From Bradyrhizobium sp. Tv2a-2 (lineage in GTDB: Bacteria > Pseudomonadota > Alphaproteobacteria > Rhizobiales > Xanthobacteraceae), in NCBI RefSeq assembly GCF_000472425.1, contig NZ_AXAI01000010.1, forward strand, positions 1-64,000: a stretch of 64,000 bases of DNA. Reading direction: 5' to 3'. A program made the translations under genes and the position numbers. This document shows positions 51,674 to 60,788 of this stretch, piece by piece; position 1 is the first letter of the stretch; each line of letters begins with the position of its first letter. Below the pieces are notes generated by a model. That model ran no database searches, was not told the DNA's origin, and was given only the letters and a program-made list of their open reading frames with translations.

Positions 51674-52552
51674 TCAAGTCCCCAGATACTTCTTCATCTC
51701 CTCGCGCAGGCCGTCGCGCAGGTCGGGCCGCGCCATGGCATAGGCGATGTTGGCGCGCAGGAAGCCTGACTTCGAGCCGCAATCATGCCGTTCGCCCGCG
51801 AACTCGACGCCGTAGAAATTCTGCGTCGCGCTCAAGCCGATCATGGCGTCGGTGAGCTGGATCTCGCCACCGGCGCCGCGCGGCTGCGTGGCAAGAATTC
51901 TGAAAATGTCCGGCTGCAGGATGTAGCGGCCGGTGATCGAGAAGTTCGACGGCGCGGTGCCCTTGGCCGGTTTCTCGACCATGCCGGCGACCTCGAACAT
52001 GCTGCCGCCATGACGCTTGCCGACGCCGCAGATGCCGTATTGATGGGTCTGGTCGGCGGGTACTTCCTGGACGGCGAGCAGGTTGGATTTGTCGGGCAGC
52101 GCCTGCGCGGCCTCCACCATCTGCTTCAGGCAGCCCGGCGAATGCAGCACGAGCTCGTCCGGCAACACCACCGCGAACGGTTCGTCACCGACAATGTCGC
52201 GCGCGCACCATACGGCGTGGCCGAGCCCCAGTGGCGCTTGCTGGCGCGTGAACGAGACCGCGCCGGCTTGCGGCTGGTCGCGCGCCAGGATCTCAAGCTC
52301 GGCCCTCTTGCCGCGCGCCTCGAGCGTTGCATCGAGCTCGTACATGCGGTCGAAGTGATCCTCGATCGCCACCTTGTTGCGGCCGGTCACGAAGATGAAG
52401 TGTTCGATGCCGGCCTCCTTGGCCTCATCGAACACATACTGGATCAGCGGCTTGTCGACGATGGTCAGCATCTCCTTCGGCATCGCCTTGGTGGCGGGGA
52501 GAACGCGGGTGCCGAGACCGGCGACCGGGAAGACGGCTTTGCGAATTTTCAT
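51674..52552 (-). CDS. galU: UTP-glucose-1-phosphate uridylyltransferase
   Basis: The 292-residue enzyme has the nucleotidyltransferase signature 'VAGLGTRVLPATKAMPKEML' (~10-29), then 'IVDKPLIQYVFDEAKEAGIE' and 'LGLGHAVWCARDIVGDEPFA'. It makes UDP-glucose for exopolysaccharide and other glycans. A gene for an exopolysaccharide flippase is further right (60789), but no biosynthesis cluster is adjacent. It is divergent from the transglycosylase gene. Confidence 0.95.
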   Translation of the reverse strand: MKIRKAVFPVAGLGTRVLPATKAMPKEMLTIVDKPLIQYVFDEAKEAGIEHFIFVTGRNKVAIEDHFDRMYELDATLEARGKRAELEILARDQPQAGAVSFTRQQAPLGLGHAVWCARDIVGDEPFAVVLPDELVLHSPGCLKQMVEAAQALPDKSNLLAVQEVPADQTHQYGICGVGKRHGGSMFEVAGMVEKPAKGTAPSNFSITGRYILQPDIFRILATQPRGAGGEIQLTDAMIGLSATQNFYGVEFAGERHDCGSKSGFLRANIAYAMARPDLRDGLREEMKKYLGT

Positions 52553-52653
52553 GGGCTTGATCGGATATCCTGACGGGGATGCAAACGGCGCGGGACTTGA
52601 CCCGAGTTGGTAGCCGCTTTGCGGCCGGGGACAAGGGTTAGTCTCTTCCTAAC

Positions 52654-52679
52654 GTTAAAAGTTGACTTTTGTTAAACTA
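52654..52679. promoter_or_regulatory. AT-rich dyad in the galU/mltB intergenic region
   Basis: AAAAGT (52657-52662) and ACTTTT (52665-52670) pair around a 2-base centre within GTTAAAAGTTGACTTTTG. It lies about 70-80 bases before the transglycosylase start and 105-125 bases before galU. It overlaps a TTGACT hexamer, so it could be an operator covering a promoter. No matching regulator is known here. Confidence 0.3.
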
Positions 52680-52735
52680 TTGGAAACCGGCAAGAGGCCT
52701 CCTGAAAGCCTGATTTGGCAGGGACAGGGTAGGGC

Positions 52736-54133
52736 ATGACAAAACGCATGGAACCTTTGGCGCGGACGGTGGCGGGTGCGCTTTTGGTCGCAGCCGTCCT
52801 CGGGGTTGTTATCCCCGGACCCGCGCTGGCGCAGAGCAGCAGCGGCCTCTCCAGTCTGTTCGGCGGCCTGTTCTCCGGACCAAAGGCCGATGCTCCCGCG
52901 CCGGTGCCCGGCAGCAATCCACCCGCGCCAAATGGAGCCGTAGCCTGGAGCGGCCAGGATGGCGCCTCCGGCCATCCCCTGATGACGGCGGATGCGATCC
53001 GGCAGGCGGCGGCGAATTTCGACAATTGCATCGCCGGCATGTGGCCCGATGCGGCCCGACGCAATATCAGCCAGGACAGCTTCCAACGCTTCACCGCAGG
53101 CCTCTCGCCGGACCTGCGCATCATGGACCTGCTCGACGCGCAGCCGGAGTTCACCAAGTCGATCTGGGATTATCTGGACATCCTGGTGAACGACAACCGG
53201 CTGGCCAAGGGCCGCGAGACGCTTGCCAAATACAAGATGCAGTTCGACACCACCGAAAAGGCATATGGCGTCGACCGCTACGTCATCGCGGCGATCTGGG
53301 GCATCGAATCCAACTATTCCACCCAGATCGGCGACCGCAGCGTGCTGCAATCGACCGGAACGCTTGCCTGCATCGGCCGCCGTCAGCCTTATTTTCGTGA
53401 CGAGTTTCTCTCGGCGCTGGAAATCCTGCACCATGGCGACCTGCGCCCCGAGCAGATGCACGGCTCCTGGGCCGGCGCTTTCGGCCCGACCCAGTTCATG
53501 CCGACCGCATTCAAGCGCTATGCGGTCGATGCCGATGGCGACGGCCGGAAGGACGTGGTCGACGATCCCATCGACCTGATCGCCTCCACCGCCAACAACC
53601 TGAAGAAGGACGGCTGGCAGACCGGCCAGGCCTGGGGCTACGAGGTCAAGGTCCCGCAGGGTTTCAACTATATGCTGGCCGACCGCGCCAGGACCATGAC
53701 GCTTGCGCAATGGGAGCATCTCGGCATCACCCGAGCCACCGGGCAGGCCTTCCCGAACGGGAACGAGAAAGCCTATCTGCTGGCGCCCGCCGGGGCCGAG
53801 GGCCCGGGCTTTCTGATGCTGCAGAATTTCCGGGTGATCATGAAATATAATCCGGCCGAGGCCTATGCGCTGGCGATCGGCCATTTCGCCGACCGCCTGC
53901 GCGGCGGACAGCCCTTTGTCCAGCCCTGGCCGCGCCAGGAGCGCGAATTGTCGCGGGAAGAGCGGCTGGAGCTGCAGCAGTTGCTCGCCCAGCGTGGCTT
54001 CTACCGCGGCACCCCGGACGGTCAGTTCGGTGGCGAAACCCGGCAGGCCTTGCGCAATTTCCAGGCCTCGATCGGGGCGCCCGCGGACGGTTTCGCCTCG
54101 GCAGACATGCTGGAACGGCTGCGCGCACATTAA
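52736..54133 (+). CDS. Lytic murein transglycosylase B with peptidoglycan-binding domain
   Basis: The 465-residue exported protein (signal 'LLVAAVLGVVIPGPALAQ', ~15-33) belongs to the MltB family. The catalytic Glu is in 'VIAAIWGIESNYSTQIG' (Glu191); 'TGTLACIGRRQPYFRDEFLS' and 'GSWAGAFGPTQFMPTAFKRY' are typical of the fold. A C-terminal peptidoglycan-binding domain ('ERLELQQLLAQRGFYRGTPD', 'FQASIGAPADGFAS') completes it. It cleaves glycan strands with 1,6-anhydro ends. Confidence 0.94.
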   Translation: MTKRMEPLARTVAGALLVAAVLGVVIPGPALAQSSSGLSSLFGGLFSGPKADAPAPVPGSNPPAPNGAVAWSGQDGASGHPLMTADAIRQAAANFDNCIAGMWPDAARRNISQDSFQRFTAGLSPDLRIMDLLDAQPEFTKSIWDYLDILVNDNRLAKGRETLAKYKMQFDTTEKAYGVDRYVIAAIWGIESNYSTQIGDRSVLQSTGTLACIGRRQPYFRDEFLSALEILHHGDLRPEQMHGSWAGAFGPTQFMPTAFKRYAVDADGDGRKDVVDDPIDLIASTANNLKKDGWQTGQAWGYEVKVPQGFNYMLADRARTMTLAQWEHLGITRATGQAFPNGNEKAYLLAPAGAEGPGFLMLQNFRVIMKYNPAEAYALAIGHFADRLRGGQPFVQPWPRQERELSREERLELQQLLAQRGFYRGTPDGQFGGETRQALRNFQASIGAPADGFASADMLERLRAH

Positions 54134-54302
54134 TACCGCTTGTTTCAGGTCCGAAAGTAACCGTGAACAGCACATTTTGCCGCCGGCCTTGACGAGGGCG
54201 GTATCGGGTCGATTTATGGCGGCGAGAATTCGCCCGTTTGCGGCCCTATTGCGCTATTATGTTCGCACGGCCGTTTGACCCCGCTTTGCGCCCGAAAGCC
54301 GC

Positions 54303-56036
54303 ATGAGACAGAAACCGTTCAGGAAGCTCTTGACCGAGGCCGGCCCGCTGATTGCGCTGGCCGTTGCCGTCGCGCTCCTGGTCGGCATCGTGGGACCGGC
54401 GTCCGCGCAATTCTTTAATTTCGGCGGGCCGTCACGGCCCGCACCGCGCTCCAGCGGCGGCGGCTGGTTCGGCGGTGGTGGCTGGTTTGGCGGCGACTTC
54501 TTCTCGCCGTTCCGGCCGGAGCAGCAGCCCAAGCCGCGAGTCTACCAGGATTTCTCCAAGGCGCCGCCGCCGGAGAAGCGCGACCCCAACATCGTCCCCG
54601 AGCGCAACGTGCTCGTGCTCGGCGACGGCATGGCGGACTGGCTCGCCTACGGCCTCGAGAGCGCCTACGCCGAGCAGCCCGAAATGGGCGTGACGCGGAA
54701 AGTGAAAAACAGCTCCGGCCTGATTCAGTACCAGCCCAAGGGCCCACCCGCGGATTGGGCCGCCGCGACGCGTGACATCCTCGCCACCGAAAAGCCCGAC
54801 GTGATCGTAGTGATGCTTGGGCTCAACGACCGCATCCCGCTCCGCGAGCCGGTGGCCGAGAAGAGCGACAAGGCTGCGGACAAGAAAACCGACAAAAACG
54901 TCCGCAAGCCCGATGGCAAAGCGACCGACGCGAAATCGGCCAAGGACGGCGATGCCGCAGCCAAGCCCGACGACAAGGCCGCCGCCGACAGCGAACTGCC
55001 GCAGGACGACGCCGAGAATGCCGATAAGCCGGCAGCCGCGCCGGAAAAAGCCGCGCGATCGCCGAACGGGATCTATCAGTTCCACGACGATCGCTGGGTC
55101 GAGCTCTACGAGAAGAAAATCGAGGAGATGATCGGCGTGCTGAAGTCCAAGGGCGTGCCGGTGGTCTGGGTCGGGCTGCCCGCAGTCCGCGGCCCGAAGG
55201 GCACGGCCGACACGCTATTTCTGGATTCGCTCTACCGCGACGCCGCCGGCAAGGCCGGCATCACCTATGTCGATGTCTGGGACGGCTTTGTCGACGAGGC
55301 CGGCCGCTTCATGCAGAAGGGCCCGGACTTCGAAGGCCAGCCGCGCCAGCTGCGCTCCTATGACGGCGTCTATTTCACCTCTTACGGCGCTCGCAAGCTC
55401 GCGCATTATGTCGAGCGCGAGATTACCCGGCTGCTCGCTGCGCGCTCGGGACCGATTGCGCTGCCGACGGAGCCCGCAACCCCCGACTCCAATGTCGTCC
55501 CTGGCCAGCCCGCGCCGCGGCCGCTGGCAGGGCCGATCGTGCCGCTGGTCGCTGCATCGGTGAATTCCGACCAGTTGCTCGGCGGCCCGGGGACGCGGCC
55601 CGCGGCGGTCGATGCACTGGCCGCACGAACCATGGTCAAGGGTGAGCCGCTGGCCCCGCCGGCCGGGCGCGCCGACGATTTTTCCTGGCCTCGGCGGGAG
55701 GTCGGGTACGAGCCCGCCAAGGGTGATGTGCCGGTGGCGTCCAAGGAGCCGGCTGCGCCTGCGGCCGCTGCGCCCGCGCCGGCCGCTGGCACCTCGCCCG
55801 AGGTCGCCGCCGTCAATCCCAATGCACAGCAGAAGCAGGCGCCGAAGAAGCCGCCGCAGCAGGCGCCGGCGCAATCGGCCGGGCCGAACCTGCGTGACTT
55901 CTTCGGCTTTGGCTCGCCGGCACCCGCGCCTGGGCCCGCGCCCGCGCCAAGGCAGATCGCGCCGACGAGGCCGCCGCTAGCACCCGGCGTTCCACGCCCA
56001 CCGGCGAACGTCGGCCACTCGGCCGCGATGCAGTGA
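54303..56036 (+). CDS. DUF459/SGNH-fold protein with missing nucleophile
   Basis: The 577-residue exported protein (signal ~1-35, 'GIVGPASAQ') has a glycine-rich region, then an SGNH-like domain: 'NVLVLGDGMADWLAYGLESA' (block I, ~102-121), 'VIVVMLGLNDRIPL' (block III Asn), a highly charged Lys/Asp linker (~180-250), 'GVPVVWVGLPAVRGPKGTAD' and 'DGVYFTSYGARKLAHYVER' (His block V). The block I serine is replaced by glycine (GDG at 107-109). The C-terminal ~150 residues are Pro/Ala-rich. It probably binds rather than hydrolyses a wall or glycan substrate. Confidence 0.88.
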   Translation: MRQKPFRKLLTEAGPLIALAVAVALLVGIVGPASAQFFNFGGPSRPAPRSSGGGWFGGGGWFGGDFFSPFRPEQQPKPRVYQDFSKAPPPEKRDPNIVPERNVLVLGDGMADWLAYGLESAYAEQPEMGVTRKVKNSSGLIQYQPKGPPADWAAATRDILATEKPDVIVVMLGLNDRIPLREPVAEKSDKAADKKTDKNVRKPDGKATDAKSAKDGDAAAKPDDKAAADSELPQDDAENADKPAAAPEKAARSPNGIYQFHDDRWVELYEKKIEEMIGVLKSKGVPVVWVGLPAVRGPKGTADTLFLDSLYRDAAGKAGITYVDVWDGFVDEAGRFMQKGPDFEGQPRQLRSYDGVYFTSYGARKLAHYVEREITRLLAARSGPIALPTEPATPDSNVVPGQPAPRPLAGPIVPLVAASVNSDQLLGGPGTRPAAVDALAARTMVKGEPLAPPAGRADDFSWPRREVGYEPAKGDVPVASKEPAAPAAAAPAPAAGTSPEVAAVNPNAQQKQAPKKPPQQAPAQSAGPNLRDFFGFGSPAPAPGPAPAPRQIAPTRPPLAPGVPRPPANVGHSAAMQ

Positions 56037-56331
56037 TCTAAAGCGGGATGAGATCTGGTTGAAGCGTCATCGCGCTTCAGGTCTTTGATTGGGCACGATC
56101 TTTTCGGAAAACCGCTACACACTTTTCCGGATCATGCTTTAGGCACGCTACCCGTACTTGCCTCGCCCCGCACGGAGGGAGAGGTCGGATTGCATCGCAG
56201 ATGCAATGCGGGTGAGTTGGACTCACCGCACACTCATCAGCTTCCGAATTTGTGGATGCAAGCCACTCACCCCGCCCTCTCCCGTGAAGGACGGGGAAAG
56301 GGCGAGCGGCATCTGTACTGTTCGTCGAACC
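56037..56331. repeat. Two adjacent interspersed repeats
   Basis: About 56038-56142 carries the AAAGCGGGATGAGATCTGG...CGGAAAACCGCTACACACTT...GGATCATGCTTTA element, which I recognise as common in alphaproteobacterial intergenic DNA. The CTCTCCC/GATTGCATC repeat follows at about 56160-56305. Together they fill the space between the DUF459 gene and the convergent SDR. No gene is seen. Confidence 0.7.
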
Positions 56332-57066
56332 TCAGAGAATGAGCCCGCCGTCGACGACGATCGTCTGACCGACGATGTAGGATGCCAGCGGCGAGGCCAA
56401 GAACAGCGCGGCGCCGGCCATGTCGGCGGGCGTGCCCAGCCGCTTCAACGGAATCCTCTCCAGCGCGCCTTCAAGACGCTTTGGATTCGCCGTCGTCACC
56501 TTGGTCATCTTGGTGTCGACAAGGCCGGGCGCGATGCCGTTGACGCGGATGCCGTCGTCCGCCCAGGCTTCGCCCAGTGTTCGCGTCAGCCCGACGGCAC
56601 CGGTCTTGGAGGCGTTGTAGGCCGGGTTGCCCATGGTCGAATGATAGGCCGCGGTCGAGCTCACGATGATGACCGAGCCCTTCGTCTCACGCAGCATCGG
56701 ATGAAATTTGCTCGCGCAGGCCATCAGGCTCATCAGGTTCACTTCCATCACCTTGCGAAATCCCGCCATCTCGAACTCGCCGCGGCGGTAGATCACCGCG
56801 CCCTGCGCCAGCACCAGCACATCGAGCCGCTCGAAATAGGGATTGAAACGCTCGACCGCCGTGGCATCGGCAACATCGAGCCGCGTGTAATCGAGACCTT
56901 CGAGATGCGAGCCATCATCGGCTGAATAATCGGCAGCCCCGGCGCGGGTGCCGCACACCGCAACGCGCGCGCCGTGGGCGCGAAAGGCCTGCGCGATGCC
57001 GTTGCCGATCCCGCTGGAGCCACCAATCACCAGCACCTGCTTGCCGCTGAAATCGAGCTCGTTCAT
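56332..57066 (-). CDS. SDR-family oxidoreductase
   Basis: The start at 57066 (MNELDFSGKQVLVIGGSSGI) gives 244 residues. It has 'GGSSGIGNGIAQAFRAHGAR' (~15-34), the 'VSSTAAYHSTMGNPAYNASKT' region with the YxxxK motif (Y-N-A-S-K) and 'RVNGIAPGLVDTKM'. All classical residues are present. The substrate is unknown. It is divergent from the next SDR, with about 130 bases between. Confidence 0.9.
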   Translation of the reverse strand: MNELDFSGKQVLVIGGSSGIGNGIAQAFRAHGARVAVCGTRAGAADYSADDGSHLEGLDYTRLDVADATAVERFNPYFERLDVLVLAQGAVIYRRGEFEMAGFRKVMEVNLMSLMACASKFHPMLRETKGSVIIVSSTAAYHSTMGNPAYNASKTGAVGLTRTLGEAWADDGIRVNGIAPGLVDTKMTKVTTANPKRLEGALERIPLKRLGTPADMAGAALFLASPLASYIVGQTIVVDGGLIL

Positions 57067-57197
57067 TTCCCTCACCCTCGTTTGAACATTCCTCCCGACG
57101 GAAAAGCCGTTTGGATTTTTTCCTCGTCGCGGTTTGACCGGGTCCGGCATCAATGCCAGCCTGTCGGACCCGCCATTATCTCACAAACGAGCCTCAG

Positions 57198-57977
57198 ATG
57201 TCCGATATCAAGCAGCTCAGCCGGTCGGTCAAGGGATTGACCGTGCTCATCACGGGTGCGGCGAGCGGCATGGGTCGAGCCACCGCCCATGTCTTCGCCG
57301 ACGAAGGGGCCAAAGTCGCGGTGACGGATTTCGATGCCGACGGCGCGCAGCGCGTCGCAAGCGAGATCGCCGGGCGAGGCGGCGTGGCCAAAGCCTGGAT
57401 GCTCGACGTCGCCGACCGTGGCGCGGTCGAGACCGTCGTCGCCGATGTCGCGACGCAGTTGGGCGCGCTCGACATCATCGTCAACAATGCCGGCATCTCG
57501 GTACGCGTCGCGATCGACGATCCCGGCTATGACGAGGCGTGGGGACGCGCGCTCGCGGTAATGCTGACCGCGCACCAGCGCATCATCCGCGCAGCCCTGC
57601 CGCATCTGCGCCGCTCGCAATGCCCGCGCATCGTCAATATCGCCTCCACCGAAGCGCTCGGTGCGACCGCGCTGCACAGCCCCTACTCCGCGGCCAAGGC
57701 CGGCGTGACCGGGCTCACGCGCTCGCTCGCGGTCGAGCTCGGCCGCGAGGGTATCATCGTGAACTGCATCTGCCCCGGCCCGATCAGGACTGCGATCACC
57801 GACCGGATTCCCGAGGAGCACAAGACCATCTACGCCAGGCGCCGCACCGCGCTTGGCCGCTATGGCTTGCCGGAGGAGGTCGCGCACATGACCTTGAGCC
57901 TGTGCCTGCCGGCGGCCTCGTTCCTGACCGGTGCGGTGATCCCGGTCGACGGCGGGCTGATGGCGCGCAATGCATGA
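57198..57977 (+). CDS. SDR-family oxidoreductase
   Basis: The ATG at 57198 (MSDIKQLSRSVKGLTVLITG) gives 259 residues; an upstream frame overlaps the divergent promoter. 'LITGAASGMGRATAHVFADE' and 'SPYSAAKAGVTGLTRSL' (YSAAK active-site) are present. 'ICPGPIRTAITDRIPEEHKT' and 'GAVIPVDGGLMARNA' close it. It is followed after 106 bases by a TauD-type dioxygenase, in the same direction, so the two may form a catabolic unit. Confidence 0.9.
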   Translation: MSDIKQLSRSVKGLTVLITGAASGMGRATAHVFADEGAKVAVTDFDADGAQRVASEIAGRGGVAKAWMLDVADRGAVETVVADVATQLGALDIIVNNAGISVRVAIDDPGYDEAWGRALAVMLTAHQRIIRAALPHLRRSQCPRIVNIASTEALGATALHSPYSAAKAGVTGLTRSLAVELGREGIIVNCICPGPIRTAITDRIPEEHKTIYARRRTALGRYGLPEEVAHMTLSLCLPAASFLTGAVIPVDGGLMARNA

Positions 57978-58083
57978 GGCGAAGGCATGCGCCGCCGAGC
58001 GTTGACATGAGGCGGCCCGAGAGTAGCTTTTTGAGCAAAGGGGCGCTGGCGACACCGCGCCGCAAAATAGCGGGAGAAATGCC

Positions 58084-58974
58084 ATGGCGATCGCGATCCG
58101 CCAGCTGCAGAAGCACTTTGTCGGCGAGGTCAGCGGCCTCGATCTGCGGCAGCCTTTGACGCCTGACCAGGCCCGCGAGATCGAGGCCGCCATGGACCAA
58201 TATGCCGTGCTGGTCTTCCACGGCCAGGACATCACCGACGCACAGCAGATGGTGTTTGCGCTGAATTTCGGTGAGCGAGAGAACCCGCGCGGTGGCAACG
58301 TGATCAAGCAGGGCGAGCATCGGCTCGACTCCCCCCTGAACGATGTCTCCAACCTCGGCAAAGATGGCAAGCCGCTGCCGCGCGAGCACCGCACCCATCT
58401 GTTCAATCTCGGCAACTGCCTGTGGCATTCCGACAGCTCGTTCCGCCCTGTCCCTGCGAAATTCTCGCTGTTGTCGGCGCGCGTGGTGAACCCGAAGGGC
58501 GGCAACACCGAATTCGCCGACATGCGCGCCGCCTATGACGCGCTCGACGATGAGACCAAGGCCGAGATCGCGGACTTGATCTGCGAGCACTCGCTGATGT
58601 ACTCGCGCGGCTCGCTCGGCTTTACCGAGTACAGCGACGAGGAGAAGGAGATGTTCAAGCCGGTGCTGCAGCGCCTGGTGCGCACGCATCCCGTTCATCG
58701 CCGCAAGTCGCTGTATCTGTCCTCGCACGCCGGCAGGGTCCTAGGGATGAGCATGCCCGAGGGGCGGCTGTTGCTGCGCGACCTCAACGAGCACGCCACC
58801 CAGCCGGAATTCGTCTACGTCCACAAATGGACGCTGCACGACCTTGTGATGTGGGACAACCGCCAGACCATGCACCGCGTCCGCCGCTACGACCAGTCGC
58901 AACCCCGCGACATGCGCCGTGCCACCGTCGCCGGTACCGAGCCCACCGTCGCACAGCAGCAGGCGGCGGAGTAG
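58084..58974 (+). CDS. Fe(II)/2-oxoglutarate dioxygenase, TauD/TfdA family
   Basis: The 296-residue enzyme has the iron-binding 'NCLWHSDSSFRPVP' (His115, Asp117) and distal 'NRQTMHRVRRYD' (His264), with the oxoglutarate-binding Arg in 'MRRATVAG' (~278-279). It uses 2-oxoglutarate and O2 to hydroxylate and thereby cleave a small organic acid such as a sulfonate or phenoxyacetate. The substrate is not evident from context. A GGGAGAAATGCC ribosome site precedes the ATG. Confidence 0.93.
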   Translation: MAIAIRQLQKHFVGEVSGLDLRQPLTPDQAREIEAAMDQYAVLVFHGQDITDAQQMVFALNFGERENPRGGNVIKQGEHRLDSPLNDVSNLGKDGKPLPREHRTHLFNLGNCLWHSDSSFRPVPAKFSLLSARVVNPKGGNTEFADMRAAYDALDDETKAEIADLICEHSLMYSRGSLGFTEYSDEEKEMFKPVLQRLVRTHPVHRRKSLYLSSHAGRVLGMSMPEGRLLLRDLNEHATQPEFVYVHKWTLHDLVMWDNRQTMHRVRRYDQSQPRDMRRATVAGTEPTVAQQQAAE

Positions 58975-58978
58975 CTCT

Positions 58979-59007
58979 CGTCGTTCCCGGCGAAGGCCGG
59001 GACGACG
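58979..59007. terminator. Hairpin between convergent genes
   Basis: CGTCGTTCCCGGC (58979-58991) pairs with GCCGGGACGACG (58996-59007) with one bulged T. It lies between the dioxygenase stop and the convergent YqgE stop. No T-run follows on either strand, so it may be a bidirectional terminator or a repeat of the CGTCGT..CCCGGC type seen also near 19600. Confidence 0.5.
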
Positions 59008-59014
59008 GCGGAAG

Positions 59015-59695
59015 TCAGGCATGCCCCGCTTCGTTCGAGAGCATGCCCGGATCTATCCCGATCTTGCGCAGCGCGCGGGCGTACTTGTCATCGAGCTCGT
59101 CGCCGAAGACGAGATCGGCATCCGCATCGCAATGCAGCCAGCCGTTCTCCTGGATCTCGTTCTCGAGCTGGCCCGGCGCCCAGCCGGCATAGCCGAGCGC
59201 GAGGATGGCGTACTTGGGCCCCTCGCCTTTCGCGATCGCCTTGAGGATATCGACGGTCGCGGTGAGGCAGATGCCATCGGCGATCTTGAGCGTCGCATTG
59301 GCGATATAGAAATCGCCGGAATGCAGCACAAAGCCGCGGCCGGTGTCGACCGGGCCGCCACGCAGCACCTTCATGCTCTCCGCATTGCCCGGCAGCTTGA
59401 TCTGCTCGGACTTGTTGATGATGTTGAGCTGCACCAGAAGCTCGGGAAAGTCGATGCTGCCCGCGGGGCGATTGACCATGATGCCCATCGCGCCTTCGGA
59501 CGAATGCGCACAGAGATAGATCACCGAGCGCTCGAAACGCGGATCGCCCATCACAGGCATCGCGACCAACAGCCGCCCGTCGAGATAGCCGTGCTTCGAC
59601 GAGTCCCCGGACGAATCCTCTCCGCGGCCCGCCGCCTTGCGGCGAAGCTCGCTCGGTCCTTTGCCTTCAGGGTCCATCCGCAAAGCTCTTGCCAT
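59015..59695 (-). CDS. YqgE/AlgH (UPF0301) family protein
   Basis: The ATG at 59695 gives 226 residues; a TTG 12 codons upstream has no ribosome site advantage. 'YLDGRLLVAMPVMGDPRFER' and 'SVIYLCAHSSEGAMGIMVNR' are the family signature, with 'VLRGGPVDTGRGFVLHSGDF' following. The N-terminal ~35 residues are extra and basic. Function is not settled in any bacterium. Confidence 0.92.
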   Translation of the reverse strand: MARALRMDPEGKGPSELRRKAAGRGEDSSGDSSKHGYLDGRLLVAMPVMGDPRFERSVIYLCAHSSEGAMGIMVNRPAGSIDFPELLVQLNIINKSEQIKLPGNAESMKVLRGGPVDTGRGFVLHSGDFYIANATLKIADGICLTATVDILKAIAKGEGPKYAILALGYAGWAPGQLENEIQENGWLHCDADADLVFGDELDDKYARALRKIGIDPGMLSNEAGHA

Positions 59696-59856
59696 GTCGA
59701 CTATCCTGATATCGGGGCGCCGTTCTGTCAATCAAAGCATGACAGCCAAACCAAACGACGTCTTTCCTTTGATTAGCCCTCTTGCCACGCGAGAAGCGAT
59801 GCACCATCACAAGCAATTCAATAGTTTGCGCAGCTGACAACCTGTAAAGACGTCGC

Positions 59857-60696
59857 ATGAACTCCATTGTTCCAGCCCGCGCCTTGCTTGGCGTCGCGGC
59901 CAGTATTTTGCTTTCGCTGTTTGCCCCCAACGCCCATGCCCAGGACGCCTCGCCCTGGCAGGAGGACGCGCATTCCGCAGCCCGGCTGCTGGCGGGATCG
60001 CGCAGCGGCGCGGTGCTGCTCGGCGGCATCGCCCTCCAGCTCAAGCCGGGCTGGCATACCTATTGGCGCACGCCCGGCGATTCCGGCGTGCCGCCGCGCT
60101 TCGACTTCTCCAAGTCCGACAATGTCGAAGCTGTGACGGTGTTGTGGCCCTCGCCGACAAAATTCGACGACGGCGCCGGCGGCATCTCGCTTGGCTATCA
60201 CGACCAGATCGTGCTGCCGCTGCGAATCGTCGCCAAGAATGCCGAGAAGCCGGTGACGCTGCGCGCCGACGTCAACTACGCCGTCTGTGAGAAGATCTGC
60301 ATTCCCGTGCAGGCCAATCTCGAGCTCACGTTCAACAGCGTGGCGAGCACCGAGGACAGTGCGCTGTTCGCGGCGCTGGACACCGTTCCGAAGCCTGCCA
60401 ATGTCGGCGATCCCAATCCGCTCACCATCCGCGACGTCAAGCGCGAGGGACGTTCCGAGGTGCTGGTTGACGTGGTGAGCCCCGACAACCGGCCGATCAA
60501 TCTGTTCGTCGAGGGCCCGACGCCGGATTGGGGCCTGCCGGTTCCAAAGCTGTTGGACCACGGCCCGCCCGGCGTGAAGCGCTTTGCCTTTGCGCTGGAA
60601 GGCGTGCCGCCTGGCGTCAACCCTGAAGGCGCCGCGCTCAAGCTGACCCTGGTCGGCGCCGATCGGGCGTATGAGTTCAATATCAATCTGGAGTGA
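59857..60696 (+). CDS. DsbD-alpha-like exported thiol protein
   Basis: The 279-residue protein has a signal ('LLGVAASILLSLFAPNAHAQ') and the DsbD N-terminal domain fold: 'GGIALQLKPGWHTYWRTPGD', 'LRADVNYAVCEKICIPVQAN' with the C-x3-C pair, and 'NPEGAALKLTLVGADRAYEF'. There is no transmembrane DsbD-beta or thioredoxin-like domain, so it stands alone as the periplasmic module and would need a CcdA-type partner elsewhere. It likely relays electrons to periplasmic proteins. Confidence 0.87.
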   Translation: MNSIVPARALLGVAASILLSLFAPNAHAQDASPWQEDAHSAARLLAGSRSGAVLLGGIALQLKPGWHTYWRTPGDSGVPPRFDFSKSDNVEAVTVLWPSPTKFDDGAGGISLGYHDQIVLPLRIVAKNAEKPVTLRADVNYAVCEKICIPVQANLELTFNSVASTEDSALFAALDTVPKPANVGDPNPLTIRDVKREGRSEVLVDVVSPDNRPINLFVEGPTPDWGLPVPKLLDHGPPGVKRFAFALEGVPPGVNPEGAALKLTLVGADRAYEFNINLE

Positions 60697-60788
60697 CCGA
60701 CGGCCGGGATCACCCAACCGTTTCTTAACGAAGGGTTGATAGACGATCCCATCGCCGCTGTCGCGGCCTCTCGCCGGATCCTCGCGCC

